NCBI GenBank assembly: GCA_018662005.1 | Contig: JABJHA010000012.1 | Location: forward strand, 56,623 to 120,622 | Direction of reading: 5' to 3' | Length of the DNA: 64,000 bases | Source: Rhodospirillaceae bacterium | Lineage (GTDB): Bacteria > Pseudomonadota > Alphaproteobacteria > Rhodospirillales > JABHCV01 | Shown here: piece by piece, positions 28,193 to 38,200 of the stretch | Layout of the letters: each line of letters starts with the position of its first letter | Numbering within the stretch: the stretch's first letter is position 1 | The notes under the pieces: model-generated | What the model was told of the DNA's origin: nothing | Databases searched by the model: none | Seen by the model: only the letters and a program-made list of their open reading frames with translations | Made by a program: the position numbers and the translations under genes

Positions 28193-28824
28193 CAACCTGT
28201 GACCTTCCCCGCCGTCAGTTTTTCCCAAGCCTGACGAAGCCAGGCGAACATGAATTTATTATATTCCCGAGCGATCAACCCCATCGTCCCGGGCCATGCC
28301 CACCAGCGTTCGACCTTGACGTGTTCGGGGAAAACCGGGTGGGCGATAATGTCGATACCGGGCATGGCGTGATGAAATTCCAGCAAACTGCGTGGCATGT
28401 GATAGGACGCGGTAACGAGTCGCATGGATTTGTACCCCTCGGCTTTGATCCAAAGCGCCGTTTCCGTCGCGTTGCCTGTTGTATTGACGGCCGTGCCAAT
28501 ACCGATACGGGCTTCAAGTTCCTGCGGATTATGCTGGAATAACCTGAACAGGGTCTTCACATCGACGCCCTGATAAACCCCCGAAATAAACAGCCGTTCT
28601 GCCATATTCTGCTGAAGCAAATTCAACCCTTCTTCAAGACGCCCGCTTCCACCGGTAAGAACGACGATGGAATCGGTTTGTCGCCCTGGTTCTTCAACGG
28701 CAAGCGGGATCGAATCAGCATATCGAACCATTCCGGCGATCCACAGCAGACCGACACCAACCACAAGTTCGGCCAGCCGCCTGATCAGGCGTCCACCGCG
28801 TCGTTGTGACTGAAATCCAGCCAT
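28192..28824 (-). CDS. YdcF family (DUF218) membrane protein
   Basis: A 210-residue protein with one N-terminal membrane segment (LVVGVGLLWIAGMV) and an extracytoplasmic DUF218 domain (DSIVVLTGGSGRLEEGL, then NTTGNATETALW and LVTASYHMPRSLLEF). The role is envelope-related but undefined. It lies in a run with ftsE, ftsX and plsC on the same strand. Confidence 0.88.
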   Translation of the reverse strand: MAGFQSQRRGGRLIRRLAELVVGVGLLWIAGMVRYADSIPLAVEEPGRQTDSIVVLTGGSGRLEEGLNLLQQNMAERLFISGVYQGVDVKTLFRLFQHNPQELEARIGIGTAVNTTGNATETALWIKAEGYKSMRLVTASYHMPRSLLEFHHAMPGIDIIAHPVFPEHVKVERWWAWPGTMGLIAREYNKFMFAWLRQAWEKLTAGKVTG

Positions 28825-28852
28825 TTTTGTGCCCCGCCCCCATTCGATAAAA

Positions 28853-29728
28853 CTACAACATCCTGGCTAGTGTTCTCATCACCGTCAGCCGCGCCGATAT
28901 CATGGCGATCAGGGCGACAACCACAGGCAGGCCGCCCAGTACAGCCCAATGACCCGGCCCGAGTGAAAACGCGGGCAACAATCCCGCCTGTAGGGATCGG
29001 GCCAAGGTACCGATTCCCCAAATCGTCGGCAACGCCAGCAACAATCCGAAAATACCACCGCGCAATCCCAGCATCAAGGCGCGGCTGGCGAACTGGCGGG
29101 CGATGTATGAATCCTGGGCGCCGATCAGATGCAGCACCTCTATGGCCTCGTGATGGATGGCAAGCCCGGTACGGGTGGCGAAGATGACCGTCGCGATGGT
29201 CGCCAGGACGATGAACACAAGCACCGCCAGGGCCAGCGCCTTGACCGTTTGTATCAGGTTGATCAGGTGTTCGAGCCAGACCCCGTGATCGTCAACAGCC
29301 GCCCCCGGCGCGACCGCCATCAGACGCCGCTCAAGGGCCGCAATATTGATGTTCGCACCGTCTTCAAGGGTCACATCAACCAGTCTTGGCAAGGGCAATT
29401 CAGCGCCCAGTGCGTCACTTCCCAGCCATGGCTCAAGCAGGGTCATCAGTTTGTCTTGATCGAGAAATTTTGCGGTGGCGATGCCGGGAGTTGAATTGAG
29501 CACCTTCAGGACGGCCTTGACCTGTTTTTCACCGCCGCCACCGGCGGGCGCTATCTGGACCGTCAGCGAACCGCTCATGCCACGGTCCCAGCGGGTGGCG
29601 ATGTCATCAAGGGCCAGCATACCGGCGAACGCCAGCACCGACAAATAGACCATGAAGGCGATCAGCCAGGGCAGAAACCGGCCAAGCGAATCGCGTTCCA
29701 ATTGCAGGTCTGTTCGGCGGGTAAACAC
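28853..29728 (-). CDS. ftsX: cell division protein FtsX
   Basis: A 291-residue inner-membrane protein with four membrane segments and a periplasmic loop after the first. FtsX with FtsE forms an ABC-type complex that activates peptidoglycan hydrolases at the septum. The GTG start overlaps the ftsE stop by one base (TAGTG). The conserved LHLIGAQDSYIARQFASRA segment is visible before the last helices. Confidence 0.93.
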   Translation of the reverse strand: MFTRRTDLQLERDSLGRFLPWLIAFMVYLSVLAFAGMLALDDIATRWDRGMSGSLTVQIAPAGGGGEKQVKAVLKVLNSTPGIATAKFLDQDKLMTLLEPWLGSDALGAELPLPRLVDVTLEDGANINIAALERRLMAVAPGAAVDDHGVWLEHLINLIQTVKALALAVLVFIVLATIATVIFATRTGLAIHHEAIEVLHLIGAQDSYIARQFASRALMLGLRGGIFGLLLALPTIWGIGTLARSLQAGLLPAFSLGPGHWAVLGGLPVVVALIAMISARLTVMRTLARML

Positions 29729-30399
29729 TAGGCTGCCTCGCCCGGTCGCAGTTCCAGGCGTCCCTCATCGAGCCTGAGGGTCGAATGACCCAACCGCTTA
29801 ACCAGGGTTTCATTATGGGTAGCGATAACCACTGTGGTGCCCAGTTTGTTGAGTTCCTCGAACAGATGCATCAGACGCATTGCCATTTGATCGTCGACAT
29901 TGCCGGTCGGTTCATCGGCGAGTAACAGCTTGGGACGGGCAATGACCGCCCGGGCAATCGCCAGGCGTTGCTGCTGACCGCCTGACAGGGTTGGCGGTCG
30001 GGAAGCCATGTGATCACGCAGTCCAACCCAGCTCAGTAATTCTTCCACATTATGCTGAATTTCTGAATTTCGGGTGCCCGCAACGCGCAATGGCAGGGCG
30101 ACATTATCAAACGCCGAAAGGTGCCGCATCAGGCGGAATTCCTGGAATACAACCCCGACGCGTCTGCGCAGTGCCGGCAATTCGTGCCGGGATGTCGTCG
30201 CAATATCGCGTCCAAACAGGGTAATCAAACCACGCGACGGCTTGAGCGCCATATACATGAGTTTTAGCAGTGATGATTTACCGGCGCCACTGGCGCCAAC
30301 CAGAAAATGGAAAGAGCCCGGAGCCAGAGAAAAGGAGACATCCTGGAGCACTTCGGGGCCAAGACCGTATCTGAGTCCTACATTTTCAAAGCGAATCAC
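29728..30399 (-). CDS. ftsE: cell division ATP-binding protein FtsE
   Basis: A 223-residue ABC ATPase with Walker A GASGAGKSSLLKL, signature LSGGQQQRLAIARA and Walker B LLLADEPTGNVD. It partners FtsX, encoded immediately downstream with a one-base overlap. The length is standard. It is divergent from the zinc-ribbon protein gene across a 191-base space in which I see no convincing motif. Confidence 0.95.
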   Translation of the reverse strand: MIRFENVGLRYGLGPEVLQDVSFSLAPGSFHFLVGASGAGKSSLLKLMYMALKPSRGLITLFGRDIATTSRHELPALRRRVGVVFQEFRLMRHLSAFDNVALPLRVAGTRNSEIQHNVEELLSWVGLRDHMASRPPTLSGGQQQRLAIARAVIARPKLLLADEPTGNVDDQMAMRLMHLFEELNKLGTTVVIATHNETLVKRLGHSTLRLDEGRLELRPGEAA

Positions 30400-30590
30400 G
30401 CCGTCGTTCCTGGCCTGGTGATATAGATTCTGAAATTCGGCGTCACAATGACATGCAGACGGGCTCCAGTCCAGAGCAGCGGAACAGACAATAAATGCGA
30501 CGATAGATATATCTAATCAGCCTTCCACATCTTGACGTTGGACTCCTCCAATGCCTATAAACGACAGTACTTAAACACATATTGGCGCTC

Positions 30591-31685
30591 ATGATTATCA
30601 GTTGCCCTAACTGTTCGACGACCTATAACGTCGATAACGCAACCCTGGGAAGCCAGGGTAAGTCGGTACGGTGCTCCAATTGTGAGCATCAGTGGCACCA
30701 GCTTCCTGTGCAACAGGCGCCGGCCAAACGGCCCCAGGGTTTTGCGCCCCAGGCCCAACCGGCCCAGATGATTGATCCGGCAGTGTTGCAAGCGCAAATC
30801 CAGGCGCAGATGCAAACCATGATGGCGATGGGCCAAATGGCGCAACCCCAACAAATGCAGCCTATGCCGCAACCCGTTGCGGCGCCTCCGCCACCACCGC
30901 CGCCACCGCCGGAACCTGAACCAGAGCCCGAACCAGAGCCGGAGCCGGAGCCCGAACCAGAACCGGAGCCGGAACCAGAACCGGAAGAAGATCCCTTGTC
31001 ACAGGAAGAACTCGACGACATGTTCGGCGAGGATTCAGATCCCGAGCCCTTTGGCTCCATGATGGACGATGGGGACGATGACGAGGACGGGATGGACGGG
31101 ATCGACAGTTTTGACGACCTTGAGGACCCCGAGCCGATTCCCGAATCGTTGATGAGTTACGATAGCGACGATGACGATGACGATGAAGACGAAGATGATG
31201 ACGAAGACGATGAGGGTGGCGGCCTACCCATTGGCCTTATCCTTGGTATCTTCTTCCTGCTCTTGATTGTTGGCACCCTGGCCGGTGGCTTCTTCGCCCG
31301 TGACATGGTTCAGGAAATGGTCCCCCAGACGAAGCCTCTTTATGAAATGATCGGCCTGGGCGAGCCGCTGGGAACCGGCCTCGACATTCAGGATGTCAGA
31401 TCACAACGTGGAACCGAAGGCGAGGTTGACGTGCTGATCATCACCGGCACGGTTGCCAATATCACCGACGCGCCAAAAGACGTTCCGCTGATCCGTATTT
31501 CGCTTTTCAACGGCGACAATGAAGAAGTGCAGTTCCTGAATCTGGAACCGGATCAGGGACAAATTCCGGCTGCTGAAAAAATGGAGTTCAAGGGCTCCAT
31601 CATGGACCCTGCGGCGACAGCGCGGCGCATGGAAGTCACCTTCACCGAACCTGAAATGAAGCCCGAAGGCGAAGAAGAGAACTAA
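30591..31685 (+). CDS. zinc-ribbon (MJ0042-type) single-pass membrane protein, DUF3426-like
   Basis: A 364-residue protein. Residues 1-40 form a zinc ribbon (CPNCSTTYNV...CSNCEHQW). A Q/P-rich stretch follows, then a run of Glu-Pro repeats (about 108-132) and an acidic Asp/Glu tract. One membrane helix lies near 210-232 (LPIGLILGIFFLLLIVGTLA), and an outer domain of about 130 residues resembles DUF3426. The function is unknown. The start is the ATG at 30591, not the TTG nine bases upstream. The stop overlaps the lysA stop by four bases. Confidence 0.8.
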   Translation: MIISCPNCSTTYNVDNATLGSQGKSVRCSNCEHQWHQLPVQQAPAKRPQGFAPQAQPAQMIDPAVLQAQIQAQMQTMMAMGQMAQPQQMQPMPQPVAAPPPPPPPPPEPEPEPEPEPEPEPEPEPEPEPEPEEDPLSQEELDDMFGEDSDPEPFGSMMDDGDDDEDGMDGIDSFDDLEDPEPIPESLMSYDSDDDDDDEDEDDDEDDEGGGLPIGLILGIFFLLLIVGTLAGGFFARDMVQEMVPQTKPLYEMIGLGEPLGTGLDIQDVRSQRGTEGEVDVLIITGTVANITDAPKDVPLIRISLFNGDNEEVQFLNLEPDQGQIPAAEKMEFKGSIMDPAATARRMEVTFTEPEMKPEGEEEN

Positions 31686-32962
31686 TCGGGATTGTTCGAC
31701 AACCAGGCCGGGAAGGTTTCCAGATCGATCAGATCATCAACTTCCAGACGCCGGCGAATCATTGAAAAATCTTTTTCACGCACCAGAACTTCGGGCACCA
31801 TGGCCCGTGTGTTGTAGCTTGACGCCATGGCCGCACCGTATGCCCCGGCGGTACGGATGACCAGCAAATCACCGGCCGCAAGGGCGGGTAACTTCCGATC
31901 AACACAGAACGTATCGCCTGTTTCGCAAATCGGCCCAACCACATCGTATGGCAACAAGGGCGCGTCGTGAGCGGACTCAATGACCGGGACAATTTCATGG
32001 AAGGCATCGTAAAGCGATGGCCGGGTCAGGTCGTTCATGGCCGCATCGACGATAGCGAAGCTGCGGGTTGCACCCTCTTTGACATAAATCACCCGGGTCA
32101 CCAGCACCCCGGCGTTACCGGCGATAACACGGCCCGGCTCGAACAGCAGCTGGCCGTCGAAATCGGCAAAAACATCGCGCACAATTTTCCCGTATTCGGT
32201 GGGTCCCGGCAATGGTTCCGATGAATTTCCGTAGGAAATGCCAAGCCCGCCGCCTAAGTCAATACGCTCGACGTTCAGGCCATCGGCCCGCAACATGGCG
32301 ATGATGTCGCGAACCCGCACATAAGCATCCCTGAACGGCGCCGTATCCGTCAGTTGAGAACCGATGTGAACGGCCAGACCGACAGTACGAATTCCGGCCA
32401 TTGTCGCGGCCTTCGTATAAACTTCATGGACCCGGGTCCACTCGATACCAAACTTGTTTTCGGCTTTGCCCGTGGAAATTTTTGCGTGGGTGCGGGCATC
32501 AACATCCGGATTAACCCGAAACGCCACCGCCACTTCCACCCCGAGAGACCGGGCAATGGTGCTTAAAGCTTCAAGTTCCGGTTCGGATTCCACATTGATT
32601 TGCATGATCCCGGCCTTTACGGCGTCGGTCAGCTCGCGCCTTGTTTTGCCAACGCCGGAAAAGACGATCTTGTCGGCCGGAATTCCAGCGGCCAGGGCGC
32701 GTTTCAGCTCGCCACCCGAAACCACATCGGCGCCCGCACCCAAACGTGCAAGGGTACGAATCACAGCGATGTTCGAGTTGGCCTTGACCGAATAGCAAAC
32801 CAGCGTATCCATACCCTCAAAAGCACCGGCGAAAGCTTTGTAGTGGCGTTCAAGAGTGGCCGTTGAATAGGCATAGAACGGCGTCCCGACCTCTTCGGCG
32901 ATAGCGGTTAGGGAGACGTCCTCGGCCAAAAGAACGCCGTCACGGTATTGAAAATGATCCAT
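31682..32962 (-). CDS. lysA: diaminopimelate decarboxylase
   Basis: A 426-residue PLP enzyme that makes lysine from meso-diaminopimelate. The PLP lysine is in CYSVKANSNIAV, the glycine-rich loop in GGGLGISYG and the second active-site motif in CETGDTF. I chose the ATG at 32962 (MDHFQYRDG), one base after the stop of the small lipoprotein gene, rather than the longer frame that runs through that gene. Confidence 0.95.
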   Translation of the reverse strand: MDHFQYRDGVLLAEDVSLTAIAEEVGTPFYAYSTATLERHYKAFAGAFEGMDTLVCYSVKANSNIAVIRTLARLGAGADVVSGGELKRALAAGIPADKIVFSGVGKTRRELTDAVKAGIMQINVESEPELEALSTIARSLGVEVAVAFRVNPDVDARTHAKISTGKAENKFGIEWTRVHEVYTKAATMAGIRTVGLAVHIGSQLTDTAPFRDAYVRVRDIIAMLRADGLNVERIDLGGGLGISYGNSSEPLPGPTEYGKIVRDVFADFDGQLLFEPGRVIAGNAGVLVTRVIYVKEGATRSFAIVDAAMNDLTRPSLYDAFHEIVPVIESAHDAPLLPYDVVGPICETGDTFCVDRKLPALAAGDLLVIRTAGAYGAAMASSYNTRAMVPEVLVREKDFSMIRRRLEVDDLIDLETFPAWLSNNPD

Positions 32963-32963
32963 T

Positions 32964-33098
32964 TTACGGGGCCGGGTAGCTGCGTGGGTATTCGGAATCT
33001 TCCGGACGTTCGGGCGATCCCTTGCGGCCACATGCGGCCAATGGTGAGGCGATGGCAATGATCAGAGCCAAAACGAGCAGGCGCTGAATCAGCTTCAT
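32964..33098 (-). CDS. lptM: small LptM-like lipoprotein
   Basis: A 44-residue frame, ATG at 33096-33098 and TAA at 32964-32966. It has a basic start (MKLIQR), a hydrophobic core and the lipobox PLAACG with the cysteine at residue 23, then GRKGSPE and a proline-rich tail. This matches LptM (YifL) lipoproteins, which lie between argH and lysA in many proteobacteria and help LptD mature. One base separates it from lysA and 11 from argH, so the three form one unit. Confidence 0.88.
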   Translation of the reverse strand: MKLIQRLLVLALIIAIASPLAACGRKGSPERPEDSEYPRSYPAP

Positions 33099-33109
33099 TG
33101 ACTTAAATG

Positions 33110-34543
33110 TCATGTCAAATACCTCTTCCTTGCAACGGCGCAGGCGGCGCTTACATTTGCCGGGGCTGTGCCGCCTTCACTGGTCCGGCTGGCGACCGAA
33201 TTTTCTACACCAAGGACGGCATAGACATCATCCGTTATGGCGGCTTCCACGGATTGCATGTCGGCCATCTTCAAGTCCTCAAGACCGCAGTCTTTGTCTT
33301 CTGCCATTTTTACCAACTGGCCGGTAATATGATGGGCCTGACGGAACGGAATACCCGCCACCCGGACCAGCCAATCGGCTAGATCCGTAGCGGTGGTAAA
33401 GCCCTTGCCCGCGTCGGCTTTCATACGCTGGGTATCAAACTCCGCCTCGCCCAGCATTGCCGCCATGGCGGCGATGCATAGTTCCAGAGTGTCAGCGGCG
33501 TCAAACACGGGTTCCTTGTCTTCCTGCATATCCTTGCCGTAGGCCAGGGGAAGCCCTTTTAGGACAATGAGCAACCCGTTTAATGATCCGATCACCCGCC
33601 CGACCTTGCCCCGAACCAGTTCGGCGGCATCGGGATTACGCTTTTGCGGCATGATGGAACTGCCCGAAGAAAACTGATCGGATATTTTAACGAAGCCAAA
33701 TTGGGGTGCGCTCCACAGCACAATTTCCTCAGCCAGGCGTGACAGATGGATAGCCAAAAGCGAGCTCGCCGACAAGAACTCGACAGCAAAATCCCGGTCA
33801 GAAACAGCGTCCAGTGAATTTGCCGCAGGGCGTGCGAAGCCCAACGCCTTGGCGGTCATTTGCCGGTCAATAGGAAACGACGTTCCAGCCAGCGCCGCGG
33901 CACCCAATGGGCATTCATTCAGGCGCTTGCGGCAATCGGCAAAGCGCCCCCGGTCACGGCCGATCATTTCAACATAAGCCAGCATGTGATGACCCAAGGT
34001 CACTGGTTGCGCCGCCTGTAAATGTGTGAATCCAGGCATCACCGAGCCTGCGTGTGTGGTGGCAATATCAATCAAAACACCCTGAAAATTTTCAAGCCCC
34101 GCATCGATCCCGTCGATAGCGTCGCGCACCCATAGCCTGAAATCCGTCGCCACCTGATCATTGCGTGAGCGCGCCGTATGAAGACGGCCCGCCGCCTCGC
34201 CAATGATTTCGGAAAGCCGGTTTTCTATATTCATATGGATATCTTCAAGGGCGGCGCTAAAAACAAACGTTCCCGCTTCAATTTCACCGGCAATGGCGGC
34301 AAGGCCTTTGGCAATATCCTGAGCGTCAGCCGGGTTGAGGATTCCTTTTGTCGCCAGCATCTCGGCGTGGGCGCGTGATCCGGCAATATCCTGCAGGTAA
34401 AGCCGTTTGTCGAAATCGATGGAGGCATTAATCGCTTCCATCATGGAAGATGGGCCCGCATCAAAGCGTCCGCCCCAGATCGTGCTGGAGCCAGCTGCTG
34501 GTTGTTCGTTCGCTGCTTGTGGGTTCGAAGGCTTCTTCGTCAC
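33110..34543 (-). CDS. argH: argininosuccinate lyase
   Basis: A 477-residue enzyme of the fumarase/aspartase fold that releases arginine and fumarate. The signature [14 protein letters not shown] and the [12 protein letters not shown] and [12 protein letters not shown] segments are present. I chose the GTG at 34543 (VTKKPSNPQ) because GAGG lies seven bases upstream; TTG and GTG codons 15-18 bases earlier are possible. The tlpA-like gene is divergent. Confidence 0.95.
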   Translation of the reverse strand: MTKKPSNPQAANEQPAAGSSTIWGGRFDAGPSSMMEAINASIDFDKRLYLQDIAGSRAHAEMLATKGILNPADAQDIAKGLAAIAGEIEAGTFVFSAALEDIHMNIENRLSEIIGEAAGRLHTARSRNDQVATDFRLWVRDAIDGIDAGLENFQGVLIDIATTHAGSVMPGFTHLQAAQPVTLGHHMLAYVEMIGRDRGRFADCRKRLNECPLGAAALAGTSFPIDRQMTAKALGFARPAANSLDAVSDRDFAVEFLSASSLLAIHLSRLAEEIVLWSAPQFGFVKISDQFSSGSSIMPQKRNPDAAELVRGKVGRVIGSLNGLLIVLKGLPLAYGKDMQEDKEPVFDAADTLELCIAAMAAMLGEAEFDTQRMKADAGKGFTTATDLADWLVRVAGIPFRQAHHITGQLVKMAEDKDCGLEDLKMADMQSVEAAITDDVYAVLGVENSVASRTSEGGTAPANVSAACAVARKRYLT

Positions 34544-34585
34544 CGCTGGACCTCGCACCAAAAATACTCTAAATCAAAACCAACC

Positions 34586-35203
34586 ATGAACTTATACCCT
34601 TGCAACCAAAACAAAGCCCCAAAAAGCTCTCTCCCGGGATTGCAAACGCTGTTTGCATTGGCAGTGTTGGTGATTGTCTCCATATCGCCGCTCCATGCAA
34701 GTGTTGAGACAGATAAATGCAGCAAGCCCGGCCCCGGTTTAGCAAATTTCAGGGCCGAAACGCCACCCCGTCCGTCACCAGTATACCCATTTTTCAATGC
34801 CCAGGACGCCGAATTGACGATTTCGGATTTCAGAGGACAGGGCGTGGTTTTGAATTTCTGGGCGACCTGGTGCGCGCCATGCATCAAGGAAATGCCAGCT
34901 CTTGTGCGTCTTAAAGAACTGGTATCGGAAGACAACATCACCGTGCTCGCCCTGTCCGAAGACCGTGGCGGGGCGGAGAAAGTGATCCCCTTTTTCAAGA
35001 AATTAGGCATCAATGGCCTTGAAGTACTGATTGATAAACGCGGTAAAGTTGCCCGTAAATCAGGGGTTCGCGGTTTGCCTGTCACCATTCTTATTGATGC
35101 CGAAGGACTTGAACGCGGTCGCGTCACCGGCATCGCCCAATGGGATAGCGCGGATGTCGTTGATTTTGTTCGCCGCTGTATTGGCCCCAAAAACCCCAGC
35201 TAA
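34586..35203 (+). CDS. TlpA/ResA-type thiol-disulfide oxidoreductase
   Basis: A 205-residue protein with a signal or anchor helix (about 20-37, FALAVLVIVSISPLHA) and a thioredoxin fold with the active site FWATWCAPC and the cis-proline segment VRGLPVTILID. It would work in the periplasm, for example in cytochrome c or other disulfide chemistry. I chose the ATG at 34586; the upstream extension overlaps argH. It is divergent from argH. Confidence 0.88.
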   Translation: MNLYPCNQNKAPKSSLPGLQTLFALAVLVIVSISPLHASVETDKCSKPGPGLANFRAETPPRPSPVYPFFNAQDAELTISDFRGQGVVLNFWATWCAPCIKEMPALVRLKELVSEDNITVLALSEDRGGAEKVIPFFKKLGINGLEVLIDKRGKVARKSGVRGLPVTILIDAEGLERGRVTGIAQWDSADVVDFVRRCIGPKNPS

Positions 35204-35283
35204 TTCAACTGAAAAGAGTCAAAACCCCTTCCCAGATAAGGCTTATTAACGTTAAAAGGAAGCCTGGAGAGGGAAAAGGCTAG

Positions 35284-38200
35284 ATGAACAAAAGTAAAAG
35301 CTCCGTCAAAGGGGCTGTAAAGGCATCCCACAACAGAACCCGTAAACCAAGGCAAGGTAAGAGGGCTGCGCCGCTTCGGTTGCCCGAAGCGGTTCTGGAG
35401 AACCCGAAATTACTCAATCAGATCATCGAATGTCTGCCAATCGGTTTTGCTCTTTTTGATCCACAGGACAAACTGATCGCATTTAACAGCGAGTTTCGTC
35501 GTCTTGCGAACCAGAGCCAAAAAGTGCTCGGAAGCAACCTGACCTTCGAGCAAATGATCCGTCTGTCCATTACCGAGAAGGGCGTGGCCTACACCGGCGT
35601 GAATAAACGCCTGTGGGTTAAAACCCGCATGGCGTCACACCGAAATCCCGGGCCCCCAATCGAAGCCCGTTTTAAAAGTAAAGGCTGGATCAAAATACAG
35701 GAGCGCCGGACAAAATCCGGTTATACCGTCTCCACTTACGAAGATATCAGCGAACTGAAAAAACGCGAAGCGCGCCTGCTCGAAAGCACCCGCCTCTCCA
35801 CTGCTGCACAAGAACGTCTGCAAGATGCCATTGAAAGTATATCGGAAGGATTTGTACTTTTTGACGCGCAGGGCCGTTTTGTTCTTTGCAACAGCCATTA
35901 TAAGAATCAGGTCCCGGGAATTTCGAAACTTGCCAAATCCGGCGTCACCCGCCGCGCCTTGACGAAGGCCGTCGCCGACCGCAATTTCAAGGGGGAGTCA
36001 AAGAAGCAAAAGAACGATTGGATCAAAGAGCGCGTCGCCCACAACCATACACCAGGGGTTATGCACGAAACGCATTTTCCAGATGGACGCTGGTTTTCCT
36101 CTCAGGACTTCCTGACCAACGATGGCGGGCGCGTTTGCCTGTATGCCGACATAACTGAACAAAAAGAAACTGAACTGGCTCTCCGGAAAAGCGAGCTGCG
36201 CTTTCAACAGGCTATTGAAAGCATGCCTGATGGTTTTGTTATTTATGACCAGAATGATCGTCTGGTTCTTTGCAACAGCCGCTACAAGAAGCACGCCAAA
36301 AAGGCCCTTCCATATTTTGTCCCCGGCCAATCATATAAAAATATCCTCAATGCGTTTGTAAAATACAATATGTCCGATCTTACCAGCGCAGAGAAAAACT
36401 CATGGATTCGGCGGCGCCTGAAACGACACAAGAATCCTGGTGCAACACCGGAAGTTCTTTTTGAAGATGGACGCTGGGTTCGCTACAGCGATTTTAAGAC
36501 CTCCGAGGGTATGTTGGTCAGCATGTTGACAGACGTAACGGAAATGAAGGCTCGCGAGCAGGCGGTCGTGGACAGTGAGGCGCGGCTGGAAGCCACCCAT
36601 AATCAACTCCTTGCCGCTGTTGAAAACATGTCGGAAACCTTCGTCATGTTTGATGCCGATGAGAAAATGGTCTTGCACAATTCCCTTTACGCTGAAACCT
36701 ATAAAATGGCCCCTAAGGTGCTGACTCCGGGAATTTCATTAAGTGACAGCATTCGGCTACTGGCAAAAAAGAATGCTTACGCCGATATCGAAGAAAGCCT
36801 GAATGCTTATGTTAAAAAACGGCTGAAAATACTAAGAAAAACCGGCGCCCATGAACAACAGCTTTCCGATGGAAGTTGGTGGTTTGTAAAGACCACCCGT
36901 ACCCCTGAAGGCGGCATTGTCATTGTTCGCGACAACATTACCGAAAAGAAAAATGCCGCTGATGCCATTGAGACCAGCGAAGCTGCCCTGCGTCAGGTCA
37001 TGGAAAATGTCCTCGATGCCATCATCACCATCTGTGAAGAAGGCATAATTTCCACATTTAACCCGGCGGCCGAAAAAATATTCGGCTTCAAAGCGAAAGA
37101 GGTTGTCGGAAAAAACGTCAAGATACTCATGCCGCAACCTTTCAAACGCGAACATGATGGTTATCTAGATCGCTATAAAAAATCCGGAAACCCCCACATA
37201 ATAGGCACAGGCCGCGAAGTTCAGGGGCGGCGCAAGGATGGCACCATCTTCCCACTGGAACTGGCAGTCAGTAAGCACACGATAGACGGGCTTAAGGTTT
37301 TTACGGGCGTTATTCGTGACATTACCAAGCGCAAAGTCGCTCAGGACGCCTTGCGTGCAAGCGAAGAGCGTTACGCTCTGGCCATCAAAGGCGTCAATGA
37401 AGGCATTTGGGATTGGGATATTAAATCAAATTATCTTTTCATATCAGATCGTCTCGAGGAATTGGTCGGTGTTGATATGATCAATAAACTGAAATCCAAC
37501 AACAATATCGTCACCGAGGACTTTATATTTTCCGAAATACACCCTGATGATAAAACACCCTACAAGGACAACCTTCGCCGCCACCTGAAAGGTGAAATTC
37601 CCCTGTTCAATTGTGAATTCAGGGTGACACGCAAGGACAAGAAACAACGCTGGATCAGAAATCGCGGTCAGGCGCTGTTTGATTCCAATGGCCGGGCCTA
37701 TCGCATGACTGGATCGATGGATGACATTACCGTACGCAAACTGGCCGAAGAAGACCTTATTAAGGCCAAGAACATGGCAGAAATTGCCAGCCGTACCAAA
37801 ACCGAATTTCTGGCCAATGTCTCACATGAACTGCGTACCCCCTTAAACGCAATTATCGGTTTCTCGGACCTGATGAAAACGGAAATTTTCGGCCCAATTG
37901 GTCATTCAAAATATTCTGATTACGCAAGCACGATCAGTGATTCAGGGCAACATCTGCTGGCCATCATCAACGATATCCTTGATGTCTCGCGTGTTGAGGT
38001 CGGGGAGCTTGAATTCAATCCCGAGGAGGTCAACCTGTTGCCGATCTTTCAGTCCAGCCTGCGACTGGTTCAGGAACGCGCCAACCTTGGCGGGGTCTTG
38101 ATAAAACGAAACATCCAAAAAAACCTGCCCGGTGTCATGGGCGACCCGCGACGCCTTAAACAGGTTATATTGAATTTGTTGTCAAACGCGGTCAAGTTCA

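Noticed and set aside
30689..31060. Long minus-strand frame rich in Gly and Ser opposite the Glu-Pro repeat
   Set aside because: It is the mirror of the CCNGAR repeat in the real gene and has no start signal or family feature.
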